Shown here: positions 18,459 to 27,899 of the stretch, in pieces | Layout of the letters: the number at the start of each line of letters is the position of its first letter | Position numbering within the stretch: the first letter of the stretch is position 1 | From: Streptomyces scopuliridis RB72 | GTDB taxonomy: Bacteria > Actinomycetota > Actinomycetes > Streptomycetales > Streptomycetaceae | Assembly: GCF_000718095.1 (NCBI RefSeq) | Contig: NZ_JOEI01000011.1 | Location: 62,001 to 126,000, forward strand | Length of the DNA: 64,000 nt | Direction of reading: 5' to 3' | Position numbers and translations under genes: made by a program | The notes under the pieces: model-generated | Seen by the model: the letters and a program-made list of their open reading frames with translations, nothing else | Told to the model about the DNA's origin: nothing | Databases searched by the model: none

Positions 18459-19604
18459 GTGACATCGACGGCACCGGCGACATCAGCGACCCCGAACGAA
18501 CAGGCGAGCAGGGCGGGACAGATCCTCTCCCGCCCCTTCAGCATCGGGGACCTGGTCCTGCCGAACCGGATCGCCATGGCGCCCATGACACGCAACTTCT
18601 CGCCCGGTGGTGTCCCCGGCGCCGATGTGGCGGAGTACTACGCGCGCCGGGCGGCCGGCGGCGTGGGGCTGATCATCACGGAGGGGACCCATGTCGACCA
18701 TCCCTACTCCGGGCGTGAGGAGCGGATCCCGCGCTTCTACGGGGAGGACGCGCTCGCCGGCTGGGCCCGGGTCGTCGACGCCGTACACCGCGCCGGCGGC
18801 CGGATCGTTCCGCAGCTCTGGCAGGAGGGCACCGGCCGGGTGACCGACGACGAGTCCGTGGCGAAGGCGGTCAGCCCGTCGGGGCTGGGTCTGGACGGCA
18901 ACCCGGAGGGCCGGGCGATGAGCCTCGCCGAGATCGACGAGGTGGTCGCGGCCTTCGCCGCCGCGGCGGCCGATGCCGAGCGCCTCGGCTTCGACGGTAT
19001 CGAGCTGCACGGAGCGCACGGCTACCTCATCGACCGGTTCCTGTGGTCCCGTACGAACCGGCGCGCCGACGCCTACGGGGGCGACGAGGCGTCGCGGCTG
19101 CGCTTCGCCACCGAGATCGTGGCTGCCACGCGCGCGGCCGTGTCGGCGTCCTTCCCGATCATCTTCCGGCTGTCCCAGTGGAAGGCGCACCACTACACCG
19201 CCAAGGTGACCGAAACCCCCGAAGAGCTGGAACGCCTGCTCACCCCGCTGGCCGAGGCGGGCGCCGATGTCTTCCATGCCTCGACACGCCGGTACTGGGA
19301 GCCGGAGTTCGACGGCTCGGAGCTGAATCTCGCCGGCTGGGCGAAGAAGCTGACGGGCCGGCCCACCATCACCGTCGGCTCCGTCGGACTGGACAGCGTC
19401 TTCCTGGAGGCCGTCGAGCAGGGCAAGGTGAAGGGCGTCGCGGGTATCGAACCGCTGCTGGACCGGCTGGAGCGGGACGAGTTCGACCTGGTCGCCGTCG
19501 GGCGCGCGCTGCTGGCCGACCCCGAGTGGGCCGTGAAGACGATCGAGGGGCGGACGGACGAACTGGTGCCCTTCGACAGCGGCGCGCTGACCGCACTGCG
19601 CTGA
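18459..19604 (+). CDS. NADH:flavin oxidoreductase (Old Yellow Enzyme family)
   Basis: 381 residues from GTG 18459, preceded by GAGGGAGA; the longer ATG-type reading has no ribosome site. An FMN TIM barrel: N-terminal LVLPNRIAMAPMTRNF, active-site GIELHGAHGYLIDRFLW (His pair that binds the substrate carbonyl), the SRTNRRADAYGG motif, and the C-terminal FMN phosphate region DLVAVGRALLADPEW. Members reduce activated C=C bonds or nitro groups with NAD(P)H. The upstream TetR gene makes induction by an electrophilic compound plausible. The exact substrate cannot be read from sequence. Confidence 0.93.
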   Translation: MTSTAPATSATPNEQASRAGQILSRPFSIGDLVLPNRIAMAPMTRNFSPGGVPGADVAEYYARRAAGGVGLIITEGTHVDHPYSGREERIPRFYGEDALAGWARVVDAVHRAGGRIVPQLWQEGTGRVTDDESVAKAVSPSGLGLDGNPEGRAMSLAEIDEVVAAFAAAAADAERLGFDGIELHGAHGYLIDRFLWSRTNRRADAYGGDEASRLRFATEIVAATRAAVSASFPIIFRLSQWKAHHYTAKVTETPEELERLLTPLAEAGADVFHASTRRYWEPEFDGSELNLAGWAKKLTGRPTITVGSVGLDSVFLEAVEQGKVKGVAGIEPLLDRLERDEFDLVAVGRALLADPEWAVKTIEGRTDELVPFDSGALTALR

Positions 19605-19641
19605 TCGCACTTCGCTGACCGGCGGAGCCGACCCGCATAAC

Positions 19642-19693
19642 GACGGGACGAGCCGGCCGCCTCGGTACGTACGCCGAGGGGCCGGCCCGTCCC
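19642..19693. terminator. Bidirectional hairpin between convergent genes
   Basis: GACGGGACGAGCCGGCCGCCTCGG pairs with CCGAGGGGCCGGCCCGTCCC around a short TACGTACG loop. It lies between the OYE stop and the esterase stop, so it can serve both. Confidence 0.8.
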
Positions 19694-19713
19694 CTCTCCG
19701 CCCGTGCCATCCG

Positions 19714-21258
19714 TCAGTCCCAGGCGCGGCGTTCGTCGTCCCGCGGGGCGTGCACGACCTCGGGGGCGCCGGGGCCGTACGTCATCACCGGGCGCGAGGC
19801 GTCCCAGGCGGGCCAGCCCGGATCCCCGGTGGCCGCGAAGCGCACCCAGTCGGCGTGCATGGTGTCCGCGAGGGACTGCGGCGCCTCGGTGCCGGTGAGC
19901 GAGACCGTGGCCGGCTCCCGCAGAGTGTCGAAGACGAAGCCGATCTCCAGGGCATGGCACGCGCCCAGGTCCTGTCCGGCCGATCTTCGTGGATCAGCCT
20001 GCGGTGCCAGGCGTCGCGGGCCCGCGAAGATCGGCCGGACAGGGCCTGGCCGCTGGACGGGCGAGGGCCAGGCGAACTCGTAGAAGTACGTGGCGGCCGG
20101 GGCCTTCCGGCGCGCGTCGGCGAGCCGGGTGAGCGGGATACGCAGCAGCCGGTCGGTGGCGAGCGCGCCGAGCAGCTCCCCGGGCGACGCGCCCGGCCGG
20201 TTGGCCCGGTACACCGCCGCCGTCCGGCCCCGTACCCGGAACCGGGCCATGGCCAGCCGCAGCGCGACCGGACCGATCCGGTCGAGCGCACCGCCGGGTA
20301 TGAACCACAGCCGGTACTCCTCCGAGGTGGTCCCCATCAGCAGACCGATCTCCGCGCCCTGCCCCGCCGCCAGCGCGGCGGCCGGGTCGCGGGGCAGCAC
20401 CTCGCCGTCCACCACGAGATCGAAGCTCGCACCACCGACCAGTGGACTGCCGGCGGTCGCCTCGCGCTGTGCCCGCAGCAGCCGGTCGCGGTCCACCCCG
20501 GCGAGGGCCGCCGCCGTGGCCGGGACCCCCAGCCGCCGGGCGATGCGCCGTGTGGTGCGCCGGGCCCTGGCCGGGGTGACGGCGGACGGGACGCCGCTCT
20601 GGAGCACGGCCCGGCGCAGCAGGCCGGCGGAGAGCGGCGAGGCCAGGATCCCGGCGATGGAGAACGCCCCGGCGGATTCGCCGAAGACGGTGACCAGTCC
20701 GGGGTCGCCGCCGAAGGCCGCCACGTTCCGCCGTACCCACGCGAGTGCCGCGAGCTGGTCCCGCAGACCCAGGTTGGCGGGCGCGTCGGGGAACACCCCG
20801 AACCCCTCGACGCCGAGCCGGTAGTTCAGCGACACGAGGACCACGCCGTCCCGGGCGAACGCGGCGCCGTCGTACGTGGGTACGGCCGACGAGCCGTGCC
20901 GCAGCGAGCCGCCATGGATCCAGACCATGACGGGCAGCCCGGCGCCGCCCGGATCGGGGGTCCACACATTGAGGTTCAGACAGTCGTCCCCCGGCACGGA
21001 CGGATCGGGCAGCAGCCGGTCCAGCGGCGGGGCGTACGGCAGCTTCGGGGCGGTCGGCCCGAAGGCGGAGGCATCGCGGACACCGTCCCACGGCGCGGGC
21101 GGGGCCGGCGGGCGGAACCGGTACGGGCCGACGGGCGCCGCCGCGTACGGGATACCGCGGAAGACGGCGACCCCGCGCTCGATGCGGCCGCGCACCCGGC
21201 CGTACTCGGTGCGGACGACGGGCTCCCCGCCCACGACGGGGTCCGGTTCACTGATCAT
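19714..21258 (-). CDS. Type B carboxylesterase with in-frame inverted-repeat insert
   Basis: 514 residues of the carboxylesterase/para-nitrobenzyl esterase family (alpha/beta hydrolase). Motifs: VFRGIPYAAAPVGPYRFRPP near the N-terminus, DDCLNLNVWTP, oxyanion region VMVWIHGGSL, and nucleophile elbow FGESAGAFSI (Ser). The His and acid residues are in the C-terminal part near CHALEIGFVFDTL and beyond. Between YEFAWPSPVQR and LGACHALE sits an extra stretch of about 28 residues encoded by a palindromic DNA insert (19966-20048) that family members lack as I recall. Reading frame is kept, so the gene may be intact, with a longer loop near the active-site gorge. Confidence 0.9.
   Translation of the reverse strand: MISEPDPVVGGEPVVRTEYGRVRGRIERGVAVFRGIPYAAAPVGPYRFRPPAPPAPWDGVRDASAFGPTAPKLPYAPPLDRLLPDPSVPGDDCLNLNVWTPDPGGAGLPVMVWIHGGSLRHGSSAVPTYDGAAFARDGVVLVSLNYRLGVEGFGVFPDAPANLGLRDQLAALAWVRRNVAAFGGDPGLVTVFGESAGAFSIAGILASPLSAGLLRRAVLQSGVPSAVTPARARRTTRRIARRLGVPATAAALAGVDRDRLLRAQREATAGSPLVGGASFDLVVDGEVLPRDPAAALAAGQGAEIGLLMGTTSEEYRLWFIPGGALDRIGPVALRLAMARFRVRGRTAAVYRANRPGASPGELLGALATDRLLRIPLTRLADARRKAPAATYFYEFAWPSPVQRPGPVRPIFAGPRRLAPQADPRRSAGQDLGACHALEIGFVFDTLREPATVSLTGTEAPQSLADTMHADWVRFAATGDPGWPAWDASRPVMTYGPGAPEVVHAPRDDERRAWD
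19966..20048. repeat. 83-base inverted-repeat (MITE-like) element inside the esterase gene
   Basis: Left arm 19966-19992 and right arm 20022-20048 are 27-base inverted repeats with two mismatches, separated by 29 bases. The arm core CCTGTCCGGCCGATCTTCG is followed outward by AGGNCCTG. The 17-base string TCGGCCGGACAGGGCCT of the right arm occurs again at 41013-41029, and CCTGTCCGG also occurs at the IS scar near 43087. The element adds codons in frame. Confidence 0.8.
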
Positions 21259-21308
21259 CCGTCACGCTCCTTTTCCCTCACGGTGAAGGCTGCCCGCGCG
21301 TGGCCCCG

Positions 21309-22619
21309 TCACGTACGCCCGTCCCGCCCGCCGCGCCGGCGGCCACTGATACTGCCTGCCCCCATCCCCCGAATGGGCAGTTCGTTCTCCGCCGGGCCTG
21401 CCGGGGGCGCGCCGGTGACCGCTGACGCCTTTCCATAGCGCTGGGCGAGAGGGGAGGAGGTGATGCCGTGTGCGAGGACACTGAGCAGCACGGTGCAGGC
21501 GACCACGGGGACGATCGTCTGCCAGGCCGGCGGGGCGAGTTCTTCGACCGCCAGCAGACCGAAGATCACGGATGCCAGCCCGCGTGGGCCGAACCAGCCC
21601 ACGAACAGGACGGTTTTCCTGTCCAGACCGCTCCCGGCCAGGGACAGGGCCACGGGCAGCATGCGTACCACCGTCAGGCTCAGTACCGCGTAGAGCGCTG
21701 CCTGCCAGGTGAGGTGATCGAAGGCGGCCGGTACCAGTACGGCACCGAAGAGGAGCCACACCAGCACGGAGAACAGCGAGGCGGTCTGCTCGACGAACAG
21801 CAGCACACGCTGTGGGGCGCCGTGCGTCGAGCCGAAGGCCAGGCCGGCGACAAAGGCGGCGACGAAGCCGTTGCCGCCGATCGCGATGGCCGAGGTGTAG
21901 CTGAGGAGGGCCAGTGCCAGGACACCCGACCCGGCGACATCCTCGGTGGCCCAGCCCTTGCGCAGGGCGTGGCGCAGCCCCCATCCGGCGACGAGCCCGA
22001 GCACCGTGCCATAGATCAGGCCGATGGCGAGTTCCACGAGGGCGCCACCGGGGGTATGCGTATCCGACGTACTCCCGGCCGCGGCCACTCCTGCCAGGGC
22101 GAGTACGACGAACGGGGTGGCAATACCGTCGTTCAGGCCGCTCTCGACGTTGATGAGCCGGCGAATCCTCGCGGGCACGACCGGATCGACCATCATCGTG
22201 GCGCCGAGCGCGGCGTCCGTCGGAGCGAGTGCGGCGGCGACATACAGCGCGGCCCACCCCGACACCCCGGGGAGCAGACCCATGGCCAGCAGGGTGCCGA
22301 GACCGATGCACATCGGCAGCCCGAGCAGCAGAAGGCGTACATACAGGCCGAGTTCCGGGCGCAGCGCCCGGAAGGACAGCCGTGCGGCATCGGTGAAGAG
22401 CACCCAGGCCAGCGTCACCTCGGCGAGTGTGCGCACTGTCACCGGCGACGGGGCCAGGTCCAGTACACCGATTCCCTTGCTCAGCAGCAGACCCAGCAGT
22501 ACGAAGGCCACCGGGGCGGTGAGTTCGACGCGCGCCAGCCGCTGCGAGAACAGACTCCAGAGGAAGAGAAGAAGCAGGATCAGCGAGAAGGTTGCATCCA
22601 CCGTGGACTCCGTAACCAT
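21309..22619 (-). CDS. Cation/proton antiporter (CPA1, NhaP type)
   Basis: 436 residues from ATG 22619. About twelve membrane helices. Conserved CPA1 elements are ALAPTDAALGATMM (the PTD region of the ion site) and NVESGLNDGIATPF (the ND pair), with GWFGPRGLASVIF near the C-terminus. It exchanges Na+ or K+ for H+ across the cytoplasmic membrane. No strong ribosome site precedes the ATG; GTG seven codons in, with GGAG six bases ahead, is an alternative. The C-terminal 40 residues are Gly/Pro/Arg-rich and cytosolic. It is divergent from the AEC transporter gene across 287 bases. Confidence 0.92.
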   Translation of the reverse strand: MVTESTVDATFSLILLLLFLWSLFSQRLARVELTAPVAFVLLGLLLSKGIGVLDLAPSPVTVRTLAEVTLAWVLFTDAARLSFRALRPELGLYVRLLLLGLPMCIGLGTLLAMGLLPGVSGWAALYVAAALAPTDAALGATMMVDPVVPARIRRLINVESGLNDGIATPFVVLALAGVAAAGSTSDTHTPGGALVELAIGLIYGTVLGLVAGWGLRHALRKGWATEDVAGSGVLALALLSYTSAIAIGGNGFVAAFVAGLAFGSTHGAPQRVLLFVEQTASLFSVLVWLLFGAVLVPAAFDHLTWQAALYAVLSLTVVRMLPVALSLAGSGLDRKTVLFVGWFGPRGLASVIFGLLAVEELAPPAWQTIVPVVACTVLLSVLAHGITSSPLAQRYGKASAVTGAPPAGPAENELPIRGMGAGSISGRRRGGRDGRT

Positions 22620-22906
22620 GGCCGCGTCGTCGGTTGGGTCCTGCCGGTCGGACAGGGCGCGGGGCCTGATTCTCGGCGGTCGTGGCGTCCTGAGGATCCA
22701 CCCGGGGGAAGAGATCAAGGCTTTCACCCGAGTGGTGGAACGCACCGTGCGTCAGGACCGCGATCCGACGCCGGATCTCCGGTCGGCCGGTCTCGGTGCG
22801 CGAGATCACGTTGACCCCGGGTGATGTTCCTCGGGAAGGTTGGCTGCATGACCCATGTATCCGTACCGCTACCGAGGGCTGCCCTCTCCACCGACAGGGG
22901 CTCGCG

Positions 22907-23827
22907 GTGCGCGGAGTACTGACCGGATTCGGCGTCATCGCGGTCGTCATCGGAGTCGGCTATCTGATAGGACGGCGCAGATATCTCGGGGACAACGGGC
23001 GCGAGGTGCTCACCAAGCTCGCCTTCCATGTGGCCACGCCGGCGCTGCTGTTCACGACGCTCGCGCAGGCCGATCTGTCGGTGGTCCTCTCCAGCAGACT
23101 GCTGATCACCGCGCTCAGTACGGCGGCCGCCGCCGGGGTGTTCGTGGCGGTCGCGCTCGTACGCCGCTGGGACGTGGGGGCCACCACGATCGGCGCGCTC
23201 TGCTCCAGCTATGTCAACGCCGGGAATCTGGGCATCCCGATCGCCGTGTATGTCCTCGGCGACGCCTCACTGGTGGCGCCCGTGCTGCTCTTCCAGCAGA
23301 TCGTGGTCACACCGATCGCGCTGACGGTGCTCGATCTCTCGGGCTCCGGCGAGAAGCGACCGGTGTGGCAGCGGGTGACGACACCGCTGCGCAACCCGGT
23401 CGCGGCCAGCTCGCTGTGCGGCGTCATGGTGGCGGCGACGGGGGTGACGGTGCCGGGGCCGGTGCTGGACCCGCTGATACTGATCGGCAATATGTCCGTC
23501 CCCGCGGTGCTGCTGGCCTTCGGTATCTCGCTGTACGGCAGCGCCCTGCCGGGCCGGGGCCCCGACCGCCGGCCCGTGCTGCTGTCCGCGGTCCTGAAGT
23601 CCGTGGGCCAGCCGCTGGTGGCCTGGGCGCTCGGGGCCCTGGTCTTCGGGCTGCACGGCGCGGCCCTGCTCGATGTCGTGGTGACGTCGGCCCTGCCGGC
23701 CGCGCAGAACCTCTATACGTACGCCTCCCGCTATCGCGTCGCCGAGCGGCTGGCCCGCGAATCGATTCTGCTGTCCACGATGCTGTCGGTGCCGGGGCTG
23801 GTGGTCGTGGCGGCGTTCCTCGGCTGA
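22907..23827 (+). CDS. AEC (auxin efflux carrier family) membrane transporter
   Basis: 306 residues from GTG 22907 (GACAGGGG upstream); the 37-residue longer form lacks hydrophobic or conserved sequence. About ten membrane helices in two halves: VLTGFGVIAVVIGVGYLIGR at the N-terminus, the conserved SSYVNAGNLGIPIAVYVLGD crossover motif, and a second half with PAVLLAFGISLYGSALP and LPAAQNLYTYASRY. Bacterial AEC members carry malate, malonate or related carboxylates and amino acid-like solutes; substrate is not readable here. Confidence 0.9.
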   Translation: MRGVLTGFGVIAVVIGVGYLIGRRRYLGDNGREVLTKLAFHVATPALLFTTLAQADLSVVLSSRLLITALSTAAAAGVFVAVALVRRWDVGATTIGALCSSYVNAGNLGIPIAVYVLGDASLVAPVLLFQQIVVTPIALTVLDLSGSGEKRPVWQRVTTPLRNPVAASSLCGVMVAATGVTVPGPVLDPLILIGNMSVPAVLLAFGISLYGSALPGRGPDRRPVLLSAVLKSVGQPLVAWALGALVFGLHGAALLDVVVTSALPAAQNLYTYASRYRVAERLARESILLSTMLSVPGLVVVAAFLG

Positions 23828-23862
23828 CGGGGTCGTATCACGCGGTGTACGGCGTCACACCA

Positions 23863-24870
23863 TCAGTCGAAGGCGCCGCTGTAGGCGTTGAGCGCGGGCT
23901 GGCCGCCCAGGTGCGCGTACAGCACCGTCGAGTCCTCGCCGATCTCGCCCGTACGCACCAGATCGATCAGCCCGGCCATGGACTTGCCCTCGTACACCGG
24001 GTCGATGATCATCCCCTCCAGCCGGCCGGTGAGCCGGATCGCCTCCAGTGTCGATGCCACGGGGACGCCGTAGCGGTCGCCCGCCCATCCTTCGAGCACG
24101 CTGATCTCGTCATCGCGCAGCTCGCGCCGGACGCAGATGAGATCGGCGGTGTGCCGGGCTATGCGCCCGACCTGCTCGCGGGTCTCGTCGATCCTGGCGG
24201 AGGCGTCGATGCCGATCACCCGCCGCGGGCGGTCCTGGCCCGCGAACCCGGCGATCATCCCGGCCTGTGTGGAGCCCGTCACGCTGCAGACGACGATCGT
24301 GTCGAAGAAGACGTCGTGCTCGGCCTCCTGGCGCTCCACCTCGTAAGCCCAGTTCGCGAACCCCAGCCCGCCGAGCGGGTGTTCGGAGGCCCCGGCCGGG
24401 ATCGGGTACGGTGCGCCGCCCTCGGCCCGTACCTCCTCCAGCGCCTGCTGCCAGGAGTCCTTGATCCCGATACCGAACCCCGCCGAGCCGAGCCGGACAT
24501 CGGCGCCCATGATGCGGGACAGCAGGATATTGCCCACCTTGTCGTTCACCGGGTCGGGCCAGTCGACCCACTTCTCCTGGATGAGCCGGGCCTTGAGCCC
24601 GAGATGAGCGGCGACGGCGGCCACCTGCCGGGTGTGGTTCGACTGATGCCCCCCGATCGATACGAGCGTGTCCGCGCCCTGCGCCAGGATGTCGGGGACG
24701 ATGTACTCCAGCTTGCGCGTCTTGTTCCCGCCGTACGCGAGACCGGAGTTGCAGTCCTCGCGCTTGGCCCAGACGCGGGCGCCGCCGAGGAACTCGGTCA
24801 GCCGGTCCAGCCGGTGGACCGGGCTCGGTCCGAAGAGCAGGGGATAGCGCGGGAAATCCTCGACGGCCAC
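23863..24870 (-). CDS. acdS: 1-aminocyclopropane-1-carboxylate deaminase
   Basis: 335 residues from GTG 24870. A PLP enzyme of the tryptophan-synthase-beta fold that opens ACC, the plant ethylene precursor, to 2-oxobutyrate and ammonia. The PLP lysine lies in [10 protein letters not shown] (K51 in the standard numbering) and [15 protein letters not shown] holds the phosphate/substrate Ser-Asn region. The diagnostic C-terminal [13 protein letters not shown] (Tyr-Glu pair) and [13 protein letters not shown] (Leu) favour true ACC deaminase over D-cysteine desulfhydrase. It lies 60 bases downstream of a MarR gene and a FUSC exporter on the same strand. It suggests a plant-associated life. Confidence 0.93.
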   Translation of the reverse strand: MAVEDFPRYPLLFGPSPVHRLDRLTEFLGGARVWAKREDCNSGLAYGGNKTRKLEYIVPDILAQGADTLVSIGGHQSNHTRQVAAVAAHLGLKARLIQEKWVDWPDPVNDKVGNILLSRIMGADVRLGSAGFGIGIKDSWQQALEEVRAEGGAPYPIPAGASEHPLGGLGFANWAYEVERQEAEHDVFFDTIVVCSVTGSTQAGMIAGFAGQDRPRRVIGIDASARIDETREQVGRIARHTADLICVRRELRDDEISVLEGWAGDRYGVPVASTLEAIRLTGRLEGMIIDPVYEGKSMAGLIDLVRTGEIGEDSTVLYAHLGGQPALNAYSGAFD

Positions 24871-24930
24871 GGGGGAGGTCCTCTCTGCGGGAAGGCGTGT
24901 CCGGTACGGCCTTCCCCGCGGCGCGCCCCG

Positions 24931-25440
24931 TCAAGAGTCCAGCAGGCTTCCCAGCCGACCCTCCAGCAGCACCAGCAACTCGCCCAGCGAGCCCGCCAGC
25001 CGCTCCTGATTCCGGGTGCCGAGTCCGTCCAGCAAGGCTGCCTCGTACCCCAGTTGCTCGGGCAGCAGCCGGTCGAGCAGCTCACGTCCCTCGTCGGTCA
25101 GGGACAGATGCGTGACCCGGCGGTCCCGGTCGTCCGGCCGCCGGGCGATCAGTCCCCGCTGTTCCAACTGGCGCAGCCGCTTGGTCACGGCCGCCCCGGA
25201 GGCGAAGGTCTCCCGGGCGATCCGGCCCGGGGTCAGCTCCCGGTCCGTACGGCGCAGGGTCCCCAGGATGTCGAACTCGGGCCGGGTCAGTCCCTCGCGC
25301 CGGAGGGGCGCGTCGGCGGCCTGCTGGAGGAGCGCGGAACAGCGGTTGAGCCGCCCGATGACCGCCATCGGGGCGGTGTCCAGTTCGGGCAGTACCTGCT
25401 GCCACTGCCGCATCACGCCTGCGACGATGTCCTCGGCCAC
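24931..25440 (-). CDS. MarR family transcriptional regulator
   Basis: 169 residues. Winged HTH with GLTRPEFDILGTLRRTDREL, recognition helix ASGAAVTKRLRQLEQRGLI and the wing RRPDDRDRRVTHLSLTDEG, a textbook MarR signature. It lies between the FUSC exporter (33 bases upstream) and acdS (60 bases downstream), all minus strand, so the three are probably one operon. MarR proteins often respond to aromatic acids, which would fit control of a FUSC-type exporter. Confidence 0.92.
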   Translation of the reverse strand: MAEDIVAGVMRQWQQVLPELDTAPMAVIGRLNRCSALLQQAADAPLRREGLTRPEFDILGTLRRTDRELTPGRIARETFASGAAVTKRLRQLEQRGLIARRPDDRDRRVTHLSLTDEGRELLDRLLPEQLGYEAALLDGLGTRNQERLAGSLGELLVLLEGRLGSLLDS

Positions 25441-25473
25441 GGGTACGCTCCTCTGTTCCGGTTCTGGCGCGGC

Positions 25474-27219
25474 CTAGAGTACGGGCGCGGCCGGTGCGGT
25501 GTGACGGACGAGGAGGGCGAGGGTGCGGTGGCCGTCGCGCTCGGCAGCGGCGACGCGCTCGGCGGGCAGCGCGCGCTGCCACCACTCACCCGAGGCGACC
25601 TCGACGGCCTCGCGCAGTTCGACGAGCGAGTGCGTCAGCCGGTCACGCGCCCAGCCGGTCTCATACGGCTCGGCAGCGGCAATCGGCGGATTCCTGACAG
25701 GGTCGAGCGACCGCCGCGCGGCGCTCTCCGCCGCCGTGACCCGCGCGAGGGCGAGATCGATACGGTCGGTGGCCCGGCGGTTGGTGACCAGCACACAGCA
25801 GGCGAGCCCGATCGCCACCCCGACGACGGTGTCCACCGCACGATCGGCGATCAGGGTCCGGGCGGGCAGGTGATTGCCGAACTCCGTCAGCAGCAGCGCC
25901 ATGGGCGTGACACACACAGAACCGAGCCAGTAGTTACGGGTGATGAGGGCCTCCGCGCCCACCTGGCACGCCAGCGCGAGCAGCACCATCGTGAGCGCGC
26001 CGGTGCGGATCAGCGGCAGCAGCGCGACGAAGACGGCCAGTCCCAGGACGTTGCCCAGGGCGCGCTGGACGGCCCGCTGCCAGGACAGGGTGGTGTTGGC
26101 CTGATAGATCGAGGCCGCGGTGACCACGGCCCAGTACGGGTGTCCGACCCCGGCGGCCAGCGAGACCCAGCCCGCCAGCGCGCAGCCGACGGCGACCCGG
26201 GCGCCGATCGGCAGCAGGGGCGAGCCGGGCCGCAGCCGGGCGACTAGGCCCTGTCCGCCACCGGGACGGTCCGGTGCGGGCCGCCGCGGCCGCCACACCG
26301 CCCGCCGTTCGGCGGCGACACCGGAGAGCTCGTGTTCCTCACCGGGCGTCAGATCCATGCGGGGCAGGGCCCGGCCGCGGCGCAGCGTACGGGCCAGCTC
26401 GCCGCACCGTTCCGCTTCCCGGGCGGGGGAGTCCGTACGGCCCGCGGCGGGCGAGGCGAGGGCCGACTCCGCGTGGACGAGGAGCCGTTCGAGCCCGGCG
26501 CGGGTCGCGTCGGAACGCCGGACCTGGAAGAGCGTGTGCCAGGCGGCGTTGACCGCACCCGCCGTGGCCCCACGGGCCGGAAGCACCCGTACGGTCCGTC
26601 CCGCCGCAAGCGCGGCCTCCTCCGGCCGCTCCCGCCACAGCGCGGCGGCGGCCTCCAACGCCCGTGCCACCGCGATCCGTTCGGGACCGTGCGGCCGGAA
26701 CAGCCCGGGAGCCATGCAGATGAGCCACGCCACCGTCCCGCCGGCGAGCGCGAGCGCGAGATGAAAGGGGATCTCCCCGGGACGCTGCGGCACGAAGAAC
26801 GCGGAGGCGGAGATGAAGGTCAGGATCAGATTGCCCGGCGGACCTGTCCGGGTCGCGTCACAGACCATCTTGTGGACGGCGGCGACCAGGGAGGCGAGGA
26901 GCACCAGCAGCGCGGGCGAGGTGACCAGCGAGGCGGCCGTCAGCGCGACGCCGAGACTCGCGACCATGCCGAGGACCACCAGGGCCAGCGTGCGGGCGCG
27001 GGCGGCGTACGGCAGACCGTGCGCGTAGAGCGCGCACATCGCCCCGGCCGAGGTGTAGAGGATCAGATCCAGGCGGCCGAGCGCCAGCAGCGTCACATCC
27101 GGCACGGCGAGCGCCGCCGCCGCGCTGAGCGCCGGCTTGTGCCAGATGTCCACCGGCCGCCGCAGCCGGACCGTGCTCCTGACCGGTAGCGGGCGGATCC
27201 ATGGGGGGTGCTTCGCCAT
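25474..27219 (-). CDS. FUSC family (aromatic acid exporter-like) membrane protein
   Basis: 581 residues in two membrane halves, each of about five to six helices: N-terminal ALSAAAALAVPDVTLLALG to about residue 170, then a cytosolic linker, then ARVAVGCALAGWVSLAAGVGHPYWAVVTAA to about residue 470. A cytosolic C-terminal helical region follows. The motif HPYWAVVTAASIYQ followed by QRAVQRALGNVLG is the FUSC/YccS/AaeB hallmark. Members export p-hydroxybenzoate and other aromatic carboxylates. It heads the group with marR and acdS; an A/T-rich segment 27225-27260 upstream is the likely promoter. Confidence 0.9.
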   Translation of the reverse strand: MAKHPPWIRPLPVRSTVRLRRPVDIWHKPALSAAAALAVPDVTLLALGRLDLILYTSAGAMCALYAHGLPYAARARTLALVVLGMVASLGVALTAASLVTSPALLVLLASLVAAVHKMVCDATRTGPPGNLILTFISASAFFVPQRPGEIPFHLALALAGGTVAWLICMAPGLFRPHGPERIAVARALEAAAALWRERPEEAALAAGRTVRVLPARGATAGAVNAAWHTLFQVRRSDATRAGLERLLVHAESALASPAAGRTDSPAREAERCGELARTLRRGRALPRMDLTPGEEHELSGVAAERRAVWRPRRPAPDRPGGGQGLVARLRPGSPLLPIGARVAVGCALAGWVSLAAGVGHPYWAVVTAASIYQANTTLSWQRAVQRALGNVLGLAVFVALLPLIRTGALTMVLLALACQVGAEALITRNYWLGSVCVTPMALLLTEFGNHLPARTLIADRAVDTVVGVAIGLACCVLVTNRRATDRIDLALARVTAAESAARRSLDPVRNPPIAAAEPYETGWARDRLTHSLVELREAVEVASGEWWQRALPAERVAAAERDGHRTLALLVRHTAPAAPVL

Positions 27220-27373
27220 GGAAGAAGATTAGCATGTGTTTTATGAGTAAAAGATATTTCGCTCTTCTTATCTCACCGCTACACAAAAGCCAATAAAGCG
27301 CGCAGAATGGATCTGTTGCGGCTCGATGCCGCGCATCGCGGTCTGACTTGCGCAATCGAAGGAGGCGAGTCGT

Positions 27374-27859
27374 ATGGCCGACGTCTCACACACGAGGCGG
27401 GACGTCTCACAGCAGGACGTCTCACAAACGGGGCAGGACCTGGCCGGTCATCCCGATGTTCCGGAGATGCGGGAGCGTTACGCCCGCATGCTTGGCGGAC
27501 GCGACGTGGCGCTTGTGGACGGACCGGTGTTTCTCGTCGGCCTGTTCTGCGCCTTGTCGCCCTGGATCATCCACTTCACGGCCACGCAGCCGGCACTGGC
27601 GGCGCACAACCTCATCATGGGGATCGCGCTCGTGGTGATGGCGGTGGGCTTCACCGTCATGCCGCAGCGGATGTACGGCCTCAGCTGGGCCATGTGCGCC
27701 ATGGGTGTGTGGCTGATCATCGCGCCATGGATCGTCGGCACGGGTCCGGACAAGGGCATCATCTGGACCAACGCGGTCATCGGCGGGCTGACCCTCCTGC
27801 TCGGTCTGGTGTGCGCGGCCGCGGCGATGAAGAGCGGCCGCAGCCGCAGAAGGGCCTGA
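27374..27859 (+). CDS. SPW-repeat small membrane protein
   Basis: 161 residues; start ATG 27374 with GAAGGAGG upstream. After a hydrophilic 50-residue head there are four membrane helices arranged as two copies of the SPW unit: LSPWIIHF after the first helix and IAPWIVG after the third. The family (PF03779) is membrane-bound and of unknown function. It is divergent from the FUSC gene and is followed by its own hairpin terminator. Confidence 0.92.
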   Translation: MADVSHTRRDVSQQDVSQTGQDLAGHPDVPEMRERYARMLGGRDVALVDGPVFLVGLFCALSPWIIHFTATQPALAAHNLIMGIALVVMAVGFTVMPQRMYGLSWAMCAMGVWLIIAPWIVGTGPDKGIIWTNAVIGGLTLLLGLVCAAAAMKSGRSRRRA

Positions 27860-27870
27860 GTCGAGCGGTT

Positions 27871-27899
27871 CGGCCCGTCCCGGGATGCCGGACGGGCCG
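27871..27899 (+). terminator. Hairpin after SPW gene
   Basis: CGGCCCGTCC and GGACGGGCCG form a 10-base stem around a nine-base loop, 12 bases after the stop. There is no T-run, as is normal in this genus. Confidence 0.75.

Noticed and set aside
22855..26247. 1130-codon plus-strand frame
   Set aside because: It runs across the AEC gene in another frame and antisense to acdS, marR and the FUSC gene, all of which have clear motifs. It is a composition artefact.
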